64,000 nt of DNA from Rhynchopus euleeides (Eukaryota > Euglenozoa > Diplonemea > Diplonemida > Diplonemidae): contig OY723250.1 in NCBI GenBank assembly GCA_963210315.1, forward strand, positions 868,001 to 932,000. Reading direction: 5' to 3'. A model generated the notes under the pieces. It saw nothing but the letters and a program-made list of their open reading frames with translations, was not told the DNA's origin and did not search any database. How positions within the stretch are numbered: position 1 is the first letter of the stretch; each line of letters begins with the position of its first letter. This document shows positions 62,625-64,000 of the stretch, one piece after another. The position numbers and the translations under genes are program-made.

Positions 62625-62768
62625 CCCCGGGATTCCCGGCCGGACCCCGGCCGGACCCGGCCGGGATTTCCCCGGGATCCCGGCCGGGATTTCAAAATCC
62701 CGGTCCCGGGCCCGGAATTTCCGGGCCCGGCCGGGGTTTCCCGGGATCCTGCCGGGGGGCAAACCGTG
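62625..62768 (-). repeat. right terminal repeat: array of CCCGGGATCCCGG palindromes
   Basis: GGGATTCCCGGCCGG, CCCCGGGATCCCGG and GGGCCCGG units in both orientations lead to the end GGGGGGCAAACCGTG. It is the inverted counterpart of 41038-41270, though shorter. Confidence 0.8.
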
Positions 62769-62774
62769 GTTGCT
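62769..62774 (+). repeat. target-site duplication GTTGCT, right
   Basis: The mate of 41032-41037. Confidence 0.75.
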
Positions 62775-62953
62775 AGGAGCCTTCTAATGGATCCCAGTGT
62801 CAGCACACTGCCCCCTTTTTTAACAGGGAAGGCCGTGCAAAAATCATGCACAATGTTCGTCGCCTCCGCAGCCTCGGGACTCTCTGCGCTCTTCTTCTTC
62901 TTAATCGACTTTGCCGCCGGCTTCGCTGCCGGCTTCGTTGTCGTCTTCCCCAT
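62769..62953 (-). pseudogene. 5' part of the small basic host gene split by the transposon nest
   Basis: Starts at the ATG at 62953 with a Lys/Ala/Pro-rich tail (MGKTTTKPAAKPAAKSIKKK) and runs to ...GSIRRLLA at the target site. It joins in frame with 40839-41037 to give 125 residues. The basic tail and the total size fit a histone-like or small chromatin/ribosomal protein; the fold is not certain. As assembled the gene is disrupted by 21.7 kb. An intact allele or paralogue may exist elsewhere. Confidence 0.55.
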
Positions 62954-63069
62954 TTTTGTGAATCAGGTCTGCGAGCTGGGATGGGTGGAAACGTCCGTTT
63001 CGTTTGGTGTGGCTGTACTTCAGTGACGAGTGCCACATTGCATAGGTATCATGGGAAAAATGAGTGAAA

Positions 63070-63190
63070 ATAGGTGAAAAGACTCCCGCTAGGGGGAGTC
63101 AGACTCCCCCTAGCGGGAGTATAGACTCCCGCTAGCGGGAGTCTATACTCCCGCTAGCGGGAGTTGGACTCCCCCTAGTTGAGACTCCCG
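63070..63190. repeat. array of GACTCCCGCTAGCGGGAGTC palindromes
   Basis: Six or more half-sites of ACTCCCGCTAG / CTAGCGGGAGT in alternating orientation, some as CTAGGGGGAGTC variants. It closely parallels the palindromic ends of the two DNA transposons in this window, and may be the terminus of a third whose body or other end lies elsewhere. Confidence 0.8.
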
Positions 63191-63879
63191 AAAAGGGTTA
63201 CCCTACCCCCGCTGGAGTCCACCGTGTATGTTAACAAAATCGGTTTTTCGGCTGGAGCCGCTTGACTGACATTCCGGGGTATCCAGATCGCTTTCCAGAT
63301 CGGCACTTAGCTTCTCACAGAGTGTGCACTTCATCGCAGTTCCATGGGGCCTCATTCCCTTGGATTAAGATACCACAAGGCCAGAGAACCGCACACCGTT
63401 AACACCGGCTAACCACTGATCATGGGCCTGTACGTGATAAATGCATGATGAAAGCCCCATAGCAAAGATGGTTACCAACATCAAGCACTTCCGGCCCAGA
63501 AACTGAGCCAAAAGACCACTCCACCGAAGTGGTCACAGGTTTACCACGTGTACACGCAGCTACCGGGGTGCATCGGGCATGCGGCTTCTTCGAGGTGGAT
63601 CGTTCTCTCCAGGTGGGTTCCGAACTCCACGGTTCTTTGAATCACAGGCACAGCAGCGTGAGTACTAATCGGCCGGACCCAGGTCCACAACAACACCCAC
63701 AGCAATGCCATCAAGTGATTCCAGCTTCAGCCGACAGGTTCACATCAAAATGTGGATGAGAGGTTGGGGCTGGGGGTCCCGGCCTTTGCGAAGCGCCCTC
63801 CTCTTCATCAGCCACAGGTGTGGGTGCCCTGGGGTCGGGAATCCACCAAAAAGGGTGTTCCAGCTGGAAACCCAATTTT

Positions 63880-64000
63880 GTTAACATATGGTGAAAACGA
63901 GAAGTTTTTGTCAACATATGGTTAATCCATAACTTCTTGTCAACATATGGTTAGATGCAGAAGTTTTTGTCAACATATGGTTAAGTCCATAAGTTCGTGT
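63880..64000 (+). repeat. tandem repeat with GTCAACATATGGTTA core
   Basis: Four units of ~37 bp, each with TTGTCAACATATGGTTA followed by a variable CATAAGTT or AGAAGTT segment. The array runs off the window end. Confidence 0.8.

Larger units (their letters stand above)
41038..62768. mobile_element. DNA transposon (~3.2 kb without insertions) hosting nested retrotransposons
   Basis: The left terminus reads CACGGTTTGCCCCCCGG inward and the right terminus is its inverted copy ending CAAACCGTG at 62768. Both are followed inward by long arrays of CCCGGGATCCCGG-type palindromes. GTTGCT flanks both ends as a 6-bp duplication. The transposon's own sequence is 41038-42442, 56199-56587 and 61366-62768. 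The rest is a LINE (with a family A YR retrotransposon inside it) and a separate family B YR retrotransposon. Its only recognisable ORF is the hAT-like one at 41283. Confidence 0.8.
62954..64000. other. intergenic right edge, repeat-bearing, no gene recognised
   Basis: It holds a palindromic array (63070-63190) and a tandem array (63880-64000), given separately. The stretch between has no recognisable ORF. Confidence 0.4.

Noticed and set aside
41038-62768. A 21.7-kb unit with TIRs and a 6-bp duplication, suggesting a Polinton/Maverick
   Set aside because: No DNA polymerase B, retroviral-type integrase, packaging ATPase, adenoviral-type protease or capsid gene is visible. Most of the interior is a LINE and two YR retrotransposons with their own boundaries.
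62769-62953. Ribosomal protein S25 or histone H4 as identity of the split basic gene
   Set aside because: The Lys-rich tail fits several small proteins, but the helical part does not match S25 or H4 signatures as I know them. A vague H2B-like pattern is the most that can be said.
63650-63690. GAGTACTAATCGGCC, similar to the 3' end of large-subunit rRNA
   Set aside because: Only about 14 bases agree and the flanks do not follow an rRNA pattern.

Overview
This window is nuclear DNA of a GC-rich single-celled eukaryote. The evidence is a nucleoporin gene (Nup93/Nic96) with a GT-AG intron, TTAGGG-type telomere-like repeats, tyrosine-recombinase (YR) retrotransposons, a LINE, and plant/protist-type cysteine biosynthesis genes. 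All six recognisable complete host genes lie on the minus strand between 12.1 and 29.3 kb. One-way gene clusters and VIPER-type elements both occur in Euglenozoa, but the sequence alone does not fix the species. There are no prokaryotic features, rRNA genes, tRNA genes or CRISPR arrays that I can see.

Layout. 1-2.4 kb: no gene seen. 2.39-5.31 kb: a DNA transposon with ~290-bp terminal inverted repeats (TIRs) and a broken gene ending in C2H2 zinc fingers. 5.3-8.8 kb: no gene; one ~100-bp MITE. 8.79-10.39 kb: a TIR-flanked block holding ~1.1 kb of telomere-like repeats. 10.7-11.9 kb: a long inverted-repeat element. 12.1-29.3 kb: host block, with a membrane-anchored PI-PLC-like protein, Nup93, three cysteine synthase copies and serine acetyltransferase. 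A 3.0-kb TIR element carrying a 51-bp satellite lies inside this block. The acetyltransferase makes O-acetylserine and the synthases turn it into cysteine, so these four genes form a complete two-step pathway.

31.1-31.3 kb is a 200-N assembly gap. 31.3-37.3 kb holds two nested YR retrotransposon copies on the minus strand (family B inserted in family A). 37.3-39.4 kb is a 5'-truncated OTU-protease/cysteine-rich ORF. 40.8-63.0 kb is a nest of mobile elements inside a small host gene: host gene, then a TIR DNA transposon (6-bp TSD GTTGCT), then a LINE (16-bp TSD), then a family A YR retrotransposon. A family B YR retrotransposon sits separately in the same DNA transposon. Removing the insertions restores continuous reading frames at two levels. 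The right edge carries palindromic and tandem repeat arrays.

The strongest items for follow-up are the exactly resolvable nest, a 2032-codon LINE ORF2 with an OTU protease ahead of its endonuclease, several DNA-transposon-like ends built from arrays of short palindromes, and mobile-looking elements that carry telomere-like or satellite DNA.
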